Shown in pieces: positions 13,408 to 26,065 of a stretch of DNA of 64,000 nt (the first letter of the stretch is position 1; each line of letters begins with the position of its first letter). The notes beneath the pieces were generated by a model. That model made no database searches and was not told where the DNA came from. It saw only the letters and a program-made list of their open reading frames with translations. The translations under genes and the position numbers were made by a program. Origin of the DNA: Spizellomyces sp. 'palustris' (taxonomy: Eukaryota > Chytridiomycota > Chytridiomycetes > Spizellomycetales > Spizellomycetaceae). The DNA is taken from the NCBI GenBank assembly GCA_006535965.1, contig QEAR01000048.1:88970-152969 (forward strand), read 5' to 3'.

Positions 13408-14433
13408 TCAGATCTTCAAGTCAATTCCATGTTCCAAAACTGCCTTCACAGCATCTTTGATCCCAATGGTTTGTTCCCCCCTCCCGCTCCCTCTTTCCCT
13501 ACTCTCCGTTCGGTGTTGGCCAGAGTCACCGTGACGTTCTGCACTGGGGGCAGCCGAATCCTCCATTGCATCAAATGTTACAGGGACAGTTAATTTCGCA
13601 GGCTCCTCGTCAATGACTTTGACTTTTTCGTGTGATTCCACCGCATGTGGATGGTCTTTGGGATGATGGGGCGGAATGGTCGACTGAAGGACGGTGGCGG
13701 CACAGGGCTCTTCTTCAACAACCTTGGTATATGCGATTTGCTCCATAGCGTCAAAAGTGACTGGTACGGTGAGCTTGCCCGGTTCTTCCTCCACTACTTC
13801 AATGTCATCCTCTGAAAGAGACTCCACTGCGTGCGGGTGTTTAGGATGGTGGGGCGGGATCGTCGATTCAGGTACACTTGCTGCACATGGCTCCTCCTCG
13901 ACAATTGTTCGTGTCGCTTCTTCTTGAATGGCATCGAATGTAACAGGAACAGTCAATTTCGCTGGTTCCTCGTCAACGACTTTGATGCCTTCGGTCGGAC
14001 CCTCTACTGCATGGGGGTGCCTGGGATGGTGCGGTGGGATGCAACTTTCGGGCCTTGTTGCTGCACAGGGTTCTTCTTCAATGACAATAATGTCCTTTTT
14101 GTGGTGTTTTTTCTGGTAACGGCGTTGGCTCTCGGCCACGTTGAGCTCAACTTCCAAAATGGTGGTTGTACTGCTGGTGAAGCCACCATGCAGGAGATTT
14201 ACCTCGGCCTCGCCAAAGCCGTGGGTTGCAATCATGGGGTCAGTGGAAGAGTGCGGAAGTTCTGCAAAAAGTGCCCTTGTTTCAGCGGCTTTAGATTTGA
14301 GAGGTGTGCCGGGGATGGTAGGAAGAGTAGGTAGATCGGTAAGCGTTGCCATTTTTGCTGGAATTTGGTTGCGGGGTTTGCTTGGAGTAGTTTGTGGTGA
14401 GGTTTCCCACTCGTTTGAAGGAGAAAACTGCAA
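13408..14433 (-). CDS. Protein with three 60-residue tandem repeats, unknown
   Basis: A single open exon of 341 codons. Residues 117-176, 177-237 and 238-297 are three copies of a unit with two conserved blocks: VEEEPCAA..P.S.IPPHHP.HPHAVE and V.DEEPAKLTVPVTFDAM. Units two and three differ from the first by scattered substitutions, and unit three has an inserted Asp in the HPK-DHPHAVE block. There is no signal peptide or membrane segment. The C-terminal 40 residues are charged and end in a possible amphipathic stretch (IKDAVKAVLEHGIDLKI). The start at 14433 is the first ATG; an internal ATG at codon 28 begins a more ordinary N-terminus (MATLTDLPTLPTIPGTPLKS) and could be the real one. I do not recognise the repeat. 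Its His-Pro and Glu-rich blocks suggest a metal- or partner-binding linear motif, which is speculation. Confidence 0.7.
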   Translation of the reverse strand: MQFSPSNEWETSPQTTPSKPRNQIPAKMATLTDLPTLPTIPGTPLKSKAAETRALFAELPHSSTDPMIATHGFGEAEVNLLHGGFTSSTTTILEVELNVAESQRRYQKKHHKKDIIVIEEEPCAATRPESCIPPHHPRHPHAVEGPTEGIKVVDEEPAKLTVPVTFDAIQEEATRTIVEEEPCAASVPESTIPPHHPKHPHAVESLSEDDIEVVEEEPGKLTVPVTFDAMEQIAYTKVVEEEPCAATVLQSTIPPHHPKDHPHAVESHEKVKVIDEEPAKLTVPVTFDAMEDSAAPSAERHGDSGQHRTESRERGSGRGEQTIGIKDAVKAVLEHGIDLKI

Positions 14434-14832
14434 ACAGACAGTGTCCTGCTGCGGCAGGATGCAGCTGAGCTGACAACTCTCGTAACGTAACAGAGCGCAA
14501 TATCCTGCTGCATCCCTTCACTCTGACGCCATGGGGAGCGAGTCCCTTGAATTCAGACGTGGTCTGCGTCAACAAGAAGTTGTTTCCTACAGTTTTTTGC
14601 TGGTTGCAGGAACACCAGTAGGCATGCGCCTACTGCATCTAGTTCTATCTGATCAACAACTTTTTAGATTGTATTCGTGCGATGTAATGCATTGTCTCAG
14701 GGCCCATCATTTTGTACGTAAAAAGGAGGCTTGAAATGCTGTAAGGTTTTCATGAGCCCATTTTTCGCTGGACCCCCAAATTGCGTATAAACCGCTGCCA
14801 CCACAGCCAGCACGCCCTTTCAGTTCACATCA
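14434..14832. other. Divergent promoter region, 399 bp
   Basis: Between the repeat protein (-) and the small protein gene (+). It contains the upstream regions of both; I see no gene. Confidence 0.4.
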
Positions 14833-15305
14833 ATGTCTCCCCAAAACAATCAAACTGCCCATCAGCAAACGAGCGGCAAACCTCCTAGCAGGAGAAAGAA
14901 GTTTGGCGACCTTGCAGAAGGGTTCGTCCCCAAAGGTGAACTTCATAGTGATGCATATAAGCCTCTGAACGATAAGGTATAGCATTCACATTGACCTTCC
15001 TAACTTTCTGATGGCGACGGGAATTAACACTCTATCGACAGTCCTTGTACCCGTCTGCCGAAGCCAAAGCGCACGGAGAAGCAACGAACGAACCTCTCGT
15101 CGGTGGGTTCAAATACCAAGTGGAGAAGTATGTGATTGGGGAAGGTGCAGTGCCACGCAAGCGAGGTTCCAAAGAATGGCAGCATGAAGATTTTGAGGAA
15201 ATCGATAGAGAAGTCCCACATGAAGAGCGAAGGGAACCCCAGACGGTATGGGAGGCTGATGAAGACGTCCGGGGATGGTATGCTACCGCTCCTAGGAAAC
15301 ATTGA
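14833..15305 (+). CDS. Small conserved-looking protein, unknown
   Basis: Two exons (14833-14976, 15042-15305) encode 135 aa; the 65-nt intron has gtatag..gacag ends and splices in phase 0. The product is hydrophilic and highly charged, with a basic start (SGKPPSRRKKFGDLAEGF) and an acidic end containing WQHEDFEEIDREVPHEERRE. No signal peptide, membrane segment or cysteine pair. Clean splicing and sustained coding character support a real gene. Family not recognised. It converges on the FAD oxidase with about 110 bp between stops. Confidence 0.6.
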
Positions 15306-15414
15306 AGCTAAATGATTGCTTCTTGATTGGAGCTGGTTTTGTGCAATGACCCACTTCTCTGTGATATATTCGGTTTCCTGCGTGAGCGAAAATAAATGTA
15401 TCTCAAAGTACTTT

Positions 15415-16810
15415 CTATGGTATTGCTTTCAAATCTTCCGCGTCTGCCAATGGACAATCCTCCAACTTTTGGCTACCTGAGAGTCGCGGATGTGAATCAA
15501 ATCCTCGCCCCTCCGTCGGTTCTCTCCATTTAAATCTTTGTATTGCGTCAGGGTACCTAGAGTCGAATTCTGTTTTTCCCTCCACTACATCAGCAATAAT
15601 CGGGCCTAGTACCGGAAAGAACTTGAACGCATGCCCGCTTCCTCCAGTTGCAAGGAATAGTCCCTCATGTCCTGGATAGGGTGTTATGAAGAAATCAGAG
15701 TCAAAGGTATCTGTGTACCAACACAGTCGTGTGCGGAGAACGTCGAACGAGTTGAGCTCAGGGAAGCTTTGCGCGAAGAAATAACGGAAGCCAGATACAG
15801 CTTCCTTCGGTATCCCCATGTCGAGGGTAGATTGCATGGCCGTTCCTTCGCCAAATGTATATCCCGGGCCATGATTGGCGACTTTCAACACTCCATCTTT
15901 CAGGGGAAATCCGTAAAAACCTGTCCGAGGCACTTCTGCTGCCCAAACTGGGAAGTTTTTTGCGTTGTATTTTAGCTGCAGATGCTCTGGAACAGAGAGG
16001 TAAATAACTGGTTGTCCTGTTGCCACCATCACCTTCTTGAGTCCGGGAAGCAAGGCGATCGATCGAGGCCCAGCAGCTACCAAAAGATGCGAGCATGGAT
16101 GAAAGGTTTGATCGCTGGTCCTTAGTCCCATTACCGAGCATGACTCTATCGAATCTCTCGTGATTATTGCCTCAACTGTACCAGCATCCTCAGTGACGAA
16201 TTGAACACCTGCTGCTTTTGCCAGTTCTGCCACGTACTCTACGGCCAGTGAAGCATCAACGTATCCAGCCATTTTGCTCAAGTATCCACCAGGAAAGCTC
16301 CTTGTGACGTCGTTATATCCTTGATATTTTTCTGCAACGCCACCATCTGAAAAGACCTCGACCTCGTTCCCATATCCAGCTTTCCTCAATGCCTCAACCG
16401 AATCGGCCTCAAAACTATTTTCACATAAAGGACTATTTGACGATAGAAAGACTGCTCCAGACTGAACAAATATTTCTTTTCCCGTTTGTCGACAACACCT
16501 CTCCGACCAATCTTTCCAACGAATTATAGCGGCAATGGCTAGATTCTGATAAAATATGTCGTTACTGTGGTCGGGGCGCACTATTTTCGAAATGTCCGTT
16601 GATGCGGCTACCAGCATGTCTTTAATTGATGGGCAGACGTTAACGAGCGGGATATGTCCGCTTACCATCTTGAACTGGAATTGTCTGTCGATCAAATAGG
16701 GTTACACGATAGCCCCGCAACCGTAGTTCCAACGCTGCTGACAATCCAAAGATTCCCGAGCCAATGATGGCAATATGCGAGGTTTCCTCGTTCTCCTTGG
16801 CCAGCATCAT
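15415..16810 (-). CDS. FAD-dependent amine oxidase (sarcosine/fructosyl-amino-acid oxidase family)
   Basis: Two exons (16666-16810, 15415-16619) give 449 aa. The N-terminal dinucleotide fold HIAIIGSGIFGLSAALELR binds FAD; FDRQTIPVQDDMLVAASTDISKIVR spans the 46-nt intron and matches the family's AASTDISK region. Near the C-terminus, RLCWYTDTFDSDFFI carries the cysteine that in monomeric sarcosine oxidases and fructosyl-amine oxidases holds FAD covalently, followed by ATGGSGHAFKF. The family oxidises secondary amines such as sarcosine, pipecolate or glycated amino acids and releases peroxide. The C-terminus (LKAIP) lacks a PTS1, unlike many peroxisomal members, so a cytosolic site is possible. 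The start is the first of two adjacent ATGs just before the fold. It shares a 250-bp divergent promoter with the GAPDH gene. Substrate cannot be told from sequence. Confidence 0.85.
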
Positions 16811-17061
16811 CGCAAATCCATCAACAGCTCGATCAAGACGGATAGACCTGATGGCGCACAGCTTGCAAGTCACACCCTGGTAGATCTTCTCGAGGGCAAA
16901 ATTGATCGGCACTTCGCACACGTAATATGGAAACAATTCTGATTGGCTGCAGGGCCACGTCAGCAGTGATGCACGTTGATTGGCCCATTCTGAATATAAG
17001 TTGAACTTTCCTCTTGCATTCTTTTCTGCAGCTTGTTCGTCCTTCCCCATCTTCAGAAATC

Positions 17062-18416
<1,355 letters not shown>

Positions 18417-19059
18417 GTCATCAATTCCAGCGTTGCAATATTGATGTCAAATTTGAAATTGTTTTACAATATGAAAGGACGCCCTTTTACTTTCAGACAA
18501 CCGTAATGAAACTTATGAGATCACCTTTGAGAATCCCTATCCCGGGTCCACTGCAGATAAGCCATTCAATATTTCTGAGAATTTCGATACCTTATTAGCA
18601 GCATCTGTTTACAAACCCCTTTGTTGCTGATCCAAGGATCTGCCTTTCAAATACCTATTGTTCGCAAAATTTAAAATTTTATTGTCCCCCAAAAAACCAA
18701 AACTCAGGATGCTGGGATGAATGGCTATTCAAGTCTTACATGACGGAGTTTGGGGATCATCCATGCACTGAATCCGAGAATCGCAGAAGTATTCGCTGTG
18801 AAGGATGCTCAGCACCCATGAGCGTAATAAAATTATTGACATTCAGCGCCGCGCTGCACCATAACTTTTATGCTTCAATTGAGAGCAAAGAACAGGGGTC
18901 GGGTTGCAAACAAGTTATACCCTGATTCCGCCGAAGTTGCGCCATGTTTGCGGCGTTTGCTACCTGTCAAATTTCATGAATGGAAGGTGGAAACTGGTAT
19001 GATTTAAGGTGGAAACCTCCGGCGGGTCCGACAACCGGTTTCGCTCCCAATTAGTTGAT
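18417..19059. other. Intergenic, 643 bp
   Basis: Between the GAPDH and the receptor gene, same strand. AT-rich 3' region, then promoter. The 61-codon frame at 18740 has no supporting feature. I see no gene. Confidence 0.4.
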
Positions 19060-22000
19060 ATGAAGCAGCAAACGATACCCAGAGTGATTGCGACTGCTGT
19101 ACTTCTATCGGCCTTGTTCTTGTCTACGACGGATGCATCTAAATCCTTTACATTGTCTCTGATTCACACATCGGGAACGAACTCCAGCTATACCACAGCA
19201 AAGTACAATAATGTAAATCGCAATTTTGGAGGTTATGCTGCTCTGAAAACAGCCGTAGATACTATCAAAGTAAGCAGCTTTCGAAATATTAGCGATGACC
19301 AAAAAATCCTGATACCAGCTATAAGGCAAACTTGACCACGTCCGGAATCTTTTTGTATGGAGTCAACGCACTAGGGTTTTCTACCTTCTCACAACACTGG
19401 CAAGGTAGCCAAAATGACGGGATGCGCGCGCCTAGCTCCCATCGACAGCTGATGTTTTTATTGTCACTTGCACAGGGTTGAAAGAATCACAGTATCTTCA
19501 AGATATAGGGTTCCAGTATACCACCTTTGGCACGAGAGATTTCTTTTATGGACCAGAAGCGTATGCAAATAACTTCCTCGCAAACAGTACCTTTGCAGGC
19601 AACTGTATCGCTTCGAACGCATTAATATCAAAGTCGCTTGCGCTAGCGCAGTATGTGACTCCATACCGAACGCTTACGCTCACAGATTCCGTCAGCGGCA
19701 ATACAAGCAAAGTGGTTCTCATCTCGTTTATCAGCGACGAATTTTGCACAAGGTCACGATGCTCTGCTGTTCAAGGGGGCCTCGTTCAAGTCAAAATTCA
19801 AGATCCTCTCAGCGCGATGAAAACTTTTGTAGCGGATGTGATATTTACCGAGAGCCCTGACGTTGTCATTGCCATGTCCTCAAGTACCGATTACTCAACG
19901 GACTTGCAGATTGCACAGAGTGTGCCTGGCATAGATATTCTCTACGTGAGCGACGATAAAGCGATAATTGAAGGAAGCGATTATCCGCGGGCTGTTACAG
20001 GACCTACTGGTTGGCAATTCCCCCGTTTCGTTCGCCCTCTGATAGTAAATCTGATTAATCTGTTCAACATTCAGGTGATACAGTTCTGTTGATCAACGAT
20101 CAAACGTCGATAACCAATGTCGATGGGCTAGGGCATCTGAGGGTTACCTTCAAAGATGGAGTCCCATATGCATGGAATGGTACCTTAGATCCTGTTATGT
20201 CATGTCAAGATGACCCATCACCTCTCAACTCAACGTGTTATGTTCCCGACCCAACACTCAAACAGCGGCTAGACAACGATCTCGAACCTGTGTATGCTGC
20301 ATTAAACATCACTGTGGGTTCACTACTAGTGTCATTGAATGGCGAACAAGGGCCGGCATATCCATGCAGGACAGGAGAATGCTCCTCTGGCAGTGCGCTG
20401 GCTGACGCCATGTTGTGGAAAATGGGTACCCAATGCGATGCAGCTATGGTGAATGGGGGTTCCATTAGGACGTCAGTGCCTGCCGGTAATGTGACGTTGA
20501 TGAATTTCTTAGCAATGCTTCCAAACAAGAACAACATTGCCGTTGCGAGGATGAGGTTCGTAACTCAGTTCGAACAAAATACCTGCCCTTAAGCCGTCTG
20601 TATTTATTCTCCATCTTTTCGTGTTCGACAATAGAGGGACTGACATTCTAGATAGTCTCAACAATGGACTGAGCAGAATCAATGCATCAGGTTCAGGACG
20701 GTTTCCACAAGTCGCCAACATGATTTTTACCTATAATTCCCACAATCTCGCAACACTTCGCTTGACTGGCTCAGTTATGATTTACAATAAGACATCAGGC
20801 GAATACGTGAAGCTGGATCCCGAGGGAGAATACAACTTGTGTGTCAATGACTACATGCGCGGGGGAGGGGACGGATACACAGCACTGCAAACTAAAGCAA
20901 TCAGCGCCTTTGATCAAGGCCCTCCACTGGATGTTGTGCTTCGAGAATACGTTTCTGTGGGTATCAACGACCCTCGATTGTCGGTCGTGAACAAAGCTTC
21001 CTAGCAGGTGACTAACCAACCCTATGCACAGGCCTACTCCCCGCTTCCGGCGCCCGTTAGTGGCCGAATTATGGATCTTGCCGTCAATGTTTCTGGGACT
21101 ACTCCCCCCCTCACAGGGTCTTGCACGTTTACAATGGATCCTGTTAGTGCCGCTTCGGGAAATGTAACAGATGTTTGCGCTGGCGGTTACCGTTACCGGG
21201 AAGATATCACCTGGACGATCTCGCCTTTGCTTCCCAACAGTCTTCAGCCTCGATCCATCTATCTCAAGTTTAGCAATTTGGCTCTAAATCCCAGCACAGA
21301 CACGCTGTATATCCGAGACGGACTTACAAACAATCTGCTGACCGTTCGGTCTCCCGCTGATAATGTCACTTTGGTCCCCGCAAACTACACGACTCTCCCT
21401 GACCGAGTTGATGTACCAAATGCTGCATCCTTGCTAGTACGGTTGGTTACTAATAGGCCATTGGACGGAGAAAGCATGCATTTGCAGTACACGGCCGATA
21501 CCGGCTGTCCCGGAGGGTACTTGCTAGGGGCACAGGCATGCCTGGCGTGTACTGCAGGCACATTTGCCCAAAAAGATGACAGCGTGTGTACACCTTGTCC
21601 AGCAGGAAGTATCGCCACGGCTGACGGAATGGCGGCGTGCACACAATGTGCACCAGGAACATTCGCAGACCATGCCGGGCAGTCACGCTGTAAAACCTGT
21701 GACGGTGGACGTATTTGGCACTCAGTACAGTCATGCGAATGCCCCATCGGAAATTACTGGAACGATTTCACTTGCTTGCGTATGTATATGTGCCTGTCCT
21801 TGGCTTGGGTTTATATGTCCTCACTACTCTCTGTTCGGCGATAGCAATACCGGCGTCACACTCGGAGACAGGACAGATTGCCGGAATTGCTGTAGGATTG
21901 GTTGTTGCCGCTGGGGCTATTGCGTTCTATGTACATAGGTTTGTGTTTAGCGACTATTCCTTCTTTCGGTTCTGTCACTCTTTCCGACATGTAATGAAAC

Positions 22001-23153
22001 ATGGCTGCTTTTCTGAATAGGCGTCGTATGGGTATCCTCAAGCGGCGACAATTGGGAACAAGGAAGCAGACAGAGTAAGTATTCCATCGCATCTTCTTGG
22101 TCTTTCGTATCTCTTGTTTAACCTGCACATCTTTGTTTGGTAGGCTAAAAGCAGATGTAGCAATGAAACATCTCTTGCACGATATTGCAATTTCCTTGTT
22201 TTTGATTGTCTTTGAATCTGGCGATGTAGCAACAGATTGGATTGCCTTCTTGGGAGTGCATGGAGACAATGCATACAAGGTTGCCTACATCATTGCTTCC
22301 ATTTTCGGATCTGTGTAAGTTCGAACGCAGTCGTGCAACCCTTTAGTTCAATGACATCCACACTCACGTACTGTTCATTAACGACGTTCGCAGCATTACC
22401 TTCGCTTCAGCCGCCATCCGTATTTACAACATTTATGCGCTTTTCAAAATCCGCCGTGTTGGCATCAAGCTCGTTGCCTCTGGTGCCAAGGCCACATCAT
22501 TCGAAGCCATGGAAAGGGTGAAGGACGCTCAGAATGACTCGGATGTGTATCTGGCCCTCCTGAATCTCAGGACGTTGAGACAAAAAGTTATCATTACGAT
22601 TGCCGTCGCGGCACCCGGGGTGCTCAAAGGCTTGCCAATCTTTGTTGTCAACGCTTTAGTTGGGCGCTCACAAGGAATTGGTAAGTTAACATATTATTTG
22701 ATAGACAGAGCGGTATGCGACATGCGTCTGAATATAACCTTTTACACAGATATGCCGCTTATGATCTCTTTTGGTTTTAATGCTCTGGTGGTAAGTTCAA
22801 TCTTGGTGCTCGTCTATAACTTTACATTTTTTAATCCTGTGAACGTGAAGTTTTCCAATCATGTGAAAGAGGTTTGTGGGTGGTTCGCCCTCCGGCATCT
22901 ATATGCCAAGCAAAAACTGCTAGCAGACAAGAAATTGGCAGAACGTGGCCTTCAACGACCTGATGCCGCCCACCGTCTAATGACACATCGATCATCTGTA
23001 GGCCCCAGCAAGGCGGAGATGGAGATAGTCAGAAGCTCAGTCATGATTGATGCTAGTCGACCTGAGATTTGCGAGAAAGTAGATGGTGGTGCAGGAAATG
23101 ACAGTGAACAAGGGGTCGGTGGGGGTCACCGTGATACTAAACATCGCCTTTAG
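19060..23153 (+). CDS. Multi-domain membrane receptor with a catalytically dead 5'-nucleotidase ectodomain
   Basis: Eleven exons (19060-19269, 19326-19404, 19476-20009, 20075-20555, 20635-20956, 21032-21779, 21845-21938, 22021-22074, 22144-22314, 22394-22680, 22750-23153), 1,127 aa. Order: signal peptide; metallophosphatase-like domain; 5'-nucleotidase C-terminal domain with MVNGGSIRTSVPAGNVT and GGGDGYTAL; a CUB-like domain (~560-690); GCC2/GCC3-type cysteine repeats (TCGTFAQ-like CxxC units, ~700-790); then about five membrane segments and a basic tail. Metal-binding positions of the phosphatase are lost: HTND.H reads HTSGTN, GNHE reads GTRD, SH reads SS, GGHSH is absent. The C-terminal substrate pocket, including the aromatic in GGDGY, is kept. 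So it looks like a nucleotide-binding sensor, not an enzyme (inference). Intron donors at 20010 and 20957 are weak. A further stop-free 60-nt intron at 22795-22854 is possible. Confidence 0.82.
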
Positions 23154-23706
23154 GCAGGAGATCATAATAGTAAGCACAGTCATTATCGCAAGTCTTTTCT
23201 CTAGGAAGTCTCTTTACACGTAAGCTTAATTCATGACCTTATTGAACCATGATATCTGAAAATGTCACGACCGACCAGCATTTACGCAACACTGAGGATA
23301 GCGAAGTACACCCATAATAAGAAAGCACGGCGCTGCCAGCTCACACTTCAATATAGGTGGTCAATGACTTTGCTTGTGGAGATCCTCGCAAATTGCAAGA
23401 ATACGCTGCACCATGCAATACTGTATGCTTTTTCTATGCAAGAATCCAGAATTTAAACCTGGGCGCACTACAAACAATCCTGTGTCATTCCCCTCCCACC
23501 CATGCATTCTCATTTCTCATCCAAATGCATGATATATGGTCTCAATTCCTTGAGCAGGTCAGCTTTATCCACAGATGGTAGCCATAAAAAGGCCTTCTTA
23601 TCAAAGGTCATTATTACGTCCACGTGCTCACTTAATAGCGACATCAAACGCTCAAATATCGCGAATATCTTCTGAGAGTCATCTTGCGTCTGTAAACAAC
23701 GGCAAG
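23154..23706. other. Intergenic, 553 bp
   Basis: Between the receptor and carboxypeptidase S genes, same strand. An in-frame open stretch precedes the chosen ATG of the next gene but has no earlier ATG giving a better protein. No separate gene seen. Confidence 0.4.
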
Positions 23707-25756
23707 ATGAGTGTCAAAGACAAGGCTCTCCTCATAGCAGGCTCCGAAACCCTCCCCCAACCTTGTCCCCATCAAGTGCGGAAATGCCCGCGTCGTAGCT
23801 TGCGAAGATGGTTGTGGGGTTTTCTCGCTGTCATGTTTGCATGTCATACCCTCCCTCGTATGGTTTACTACAATGCTTCCCACGACTGTGTGCAACCCGA
23901 TACTATTGTTCCTAAGCGACGTCAAGATATTACTGACAGGAACTATGAGGGTCTGTTCAAAAAAGATGCCGAGTGGCGGAAGGAAGCCAGTGAACGCCTC
24001 GCCCAGGCCGTCCGCGTTAAGACAGAGACTTTCGATTTTCTGAGGGATGTCCCGCCGCCTCAGGATGGGGAGGATCTTCCTGAGAGGAAGGGATTGGAGG
24101 AATTCAGGCAGTGGTTGGAGAAGGCCTATCCTCAGGTGTAAGTATGCGACCCAAGTCGCGTGCTTCCTATCTTGTTTGATGACCGCCTTTGTTTAGGCAT
24201 CAAAAGTTGTCAAGGGAGGTAGTCAATCGATATGCTCTCTTGTACACCTGGAAGGGTACAGATGAATCAGCAAAACCGCTTGTGCTCTGCTCACATATGG
24301 ATACCGTCCCCGTGCCCGAGTCTTCATTGGATCAATGGACACATCCCCCTTTCTCCGGTTATAACGACGGGAAATATATATGGGGTCGTGGCAGTGTCGA
24401 TACCAAGAATACCCTTGTAGGCATTGTTGAAGCAGTCGAAACGTTACTGGGAGCCGGATTTGAACCCCAAAGAACCGTCATTCTGGCCTTTGGTTTTGAT
24501 GAAGAAATCAGTGGATATCAGGTGTGTTACCATACCTTCATGTAATTGATTGGAAATGGCCAATGGTGTTGATCATGCTTGGGTAGGGAGCACAATACTT
24601 GGCAAAAACACTACTTGATCGGGGATTGAAGGACGGTGTCGAGCTCTTGGTTGATGAAGGGACAGGGATTGGGGAGGATCAGGGAGCAACTTTTGCTCGG
24701 ATAGGAGTAGCAGAAAAGGGTTATACGGACGTCACCATTTCTGTTATCACTCCTGGGGGCCATTCTTCCATCCCACCTACCCATACTGGTATCGGTATTC
24801 TCTCACACCTGATTACTCGCCTTGAAGCCCACCCTCATGAAGCTGTGCTGAGTGACGACAACCCATTTTTGGCGTATTTGCGGTGTGAGGCGAAATTTGC
24901 GCCAGATATGAGTCAATGGTTGCGCACTGCAATTCGAAAGATCAATATCTTCCGCCCAGCACTTGTCCGGTATCTTAGCAAAGACCCACACACGCGCTAT
25001 ATGCTGGCCACCTCTCAAGCCGTAGATATGATACAGGGTGGCGTCAAACGTAAGTATGCACAACGCCTCACATCTGATTCCTGAACTGAAATTTCACATT
25101 CCCTTTTGCAGTTAATGCTCTCCCTGAGTTGGCTACAGCAGAGGTCAACCATCGTATTGCCGCTCATACGAATGTTAGCCAGTTAGAAGGCCACCTTCGT
25201 CATCTTCTAGGCTCGGCAACAGAAAAGCTTGGGTTGGAATTTATTTATACCGATCACTTGGGAAAGAACTGGACTAGAAACACAGCCTGCGAAGAAAAGT
25301 GGACAGGAACCGTGCATGTCACCACGTATAAAGGTGCTCTTGAACCTGCTCCGATTTCACCTTTTGAAAATTCCAAAGCGTGGAGCCTCCTCGGTGGCAC
25401 AATTCGCCGAGTCGCTGGTGATAACTGGGATTTGGGAAACAAGGAGAAAGGATTGACGGCGAATTCAACCTCAGGAGACCAGAATCCTGTCATTGTTTCG
25501 CCAGTTTTGATGCCAGCCAACACTGATACCAGGCATTACTGGGATCTGACCAGAAACATTTACCGGTGGGTGTCTGTAAAAGGAGCTCTTTTTGTTCTTT
25601 GCCACTTCTGACCCCTACCTATCTGGTAGGTTCAATCCCGTGCGTGGCGAGAAAGCCTTTGGAGTTCACACTGTGAATGAGCATATTGCCATTGATGCAT
25701 TTGTGGAATCTGTCGCATTTTATCATGAGCTGATTAGGAATTTTGACGAATTGTAG
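23707..25756 (+). CDS. CPS1: Vacuolar carboxypeptidase S (M20 metallopeptidase)
   Basis: Five exons (23707-24137, 24197-24521, 24587-25049, 25112-25565, 25630-25756) give 599 aa. A short cytosolic N-terminus is followed by one membrane segment (LWGFLAVMFACHTLPRM), the type II topology of yeast Cps1. M20 zinc-binding elements are in place: LCSHMDTVPVP, IWGRGSVDTKNTLVG, FGFDEEISG with the catalytic Glu, VDEGTG, and a late histidine in FGVHTVNEHI. A dimerisation domain (TPGGHSS..) sits between them. Cps1 is sorted by the multivesicular-body route and releases C-terminal residues from Gly-X peptides in the vacuole, recycling amino acids. Start chosen as the ATG that gives the N-terminal anchor. 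Confidence 0.9.
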
Positions 25757-26065
25757 GCCTGATGCGATTAATGGGCCTTTTTGTATGCAATAATTTTGTA
25801 CATGATGGTGCTGTTCATACTTTGAATGACTAGCTATCCTTCCCGCCCTCATAAATGCAACATAAAAATGGTGAATACTTCTTGAGTTTTGGCCCAACGC
25901 TGTGTGCGGTGAATCATTTTACCGACGCGTTGGCCTCTCGTGACACCGTCCAGATCTCACACCTCATAGCTTTCCTCTCCGCGAGGCCATTTCCTCAACG
26001 GCCATCTTCCTATTGCATTCGGCTGTACATTAAGCACCATTTCAGCCCACCTCGTCAAACGCAGC
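25757..26065. other. Intergenic, 309 bp
   Basis: 3' UTR of carboxypeptidase S and promoter of the isomerase. Nothing else seen. Confidence 0.4.

Noticed and set aside
20957-20960. Donor at 20961 (GTATCA) for the receptor intron
   Set aside because: It puts the next exon out of frame; GTGGGT at 20957 keeps the protein in frame.
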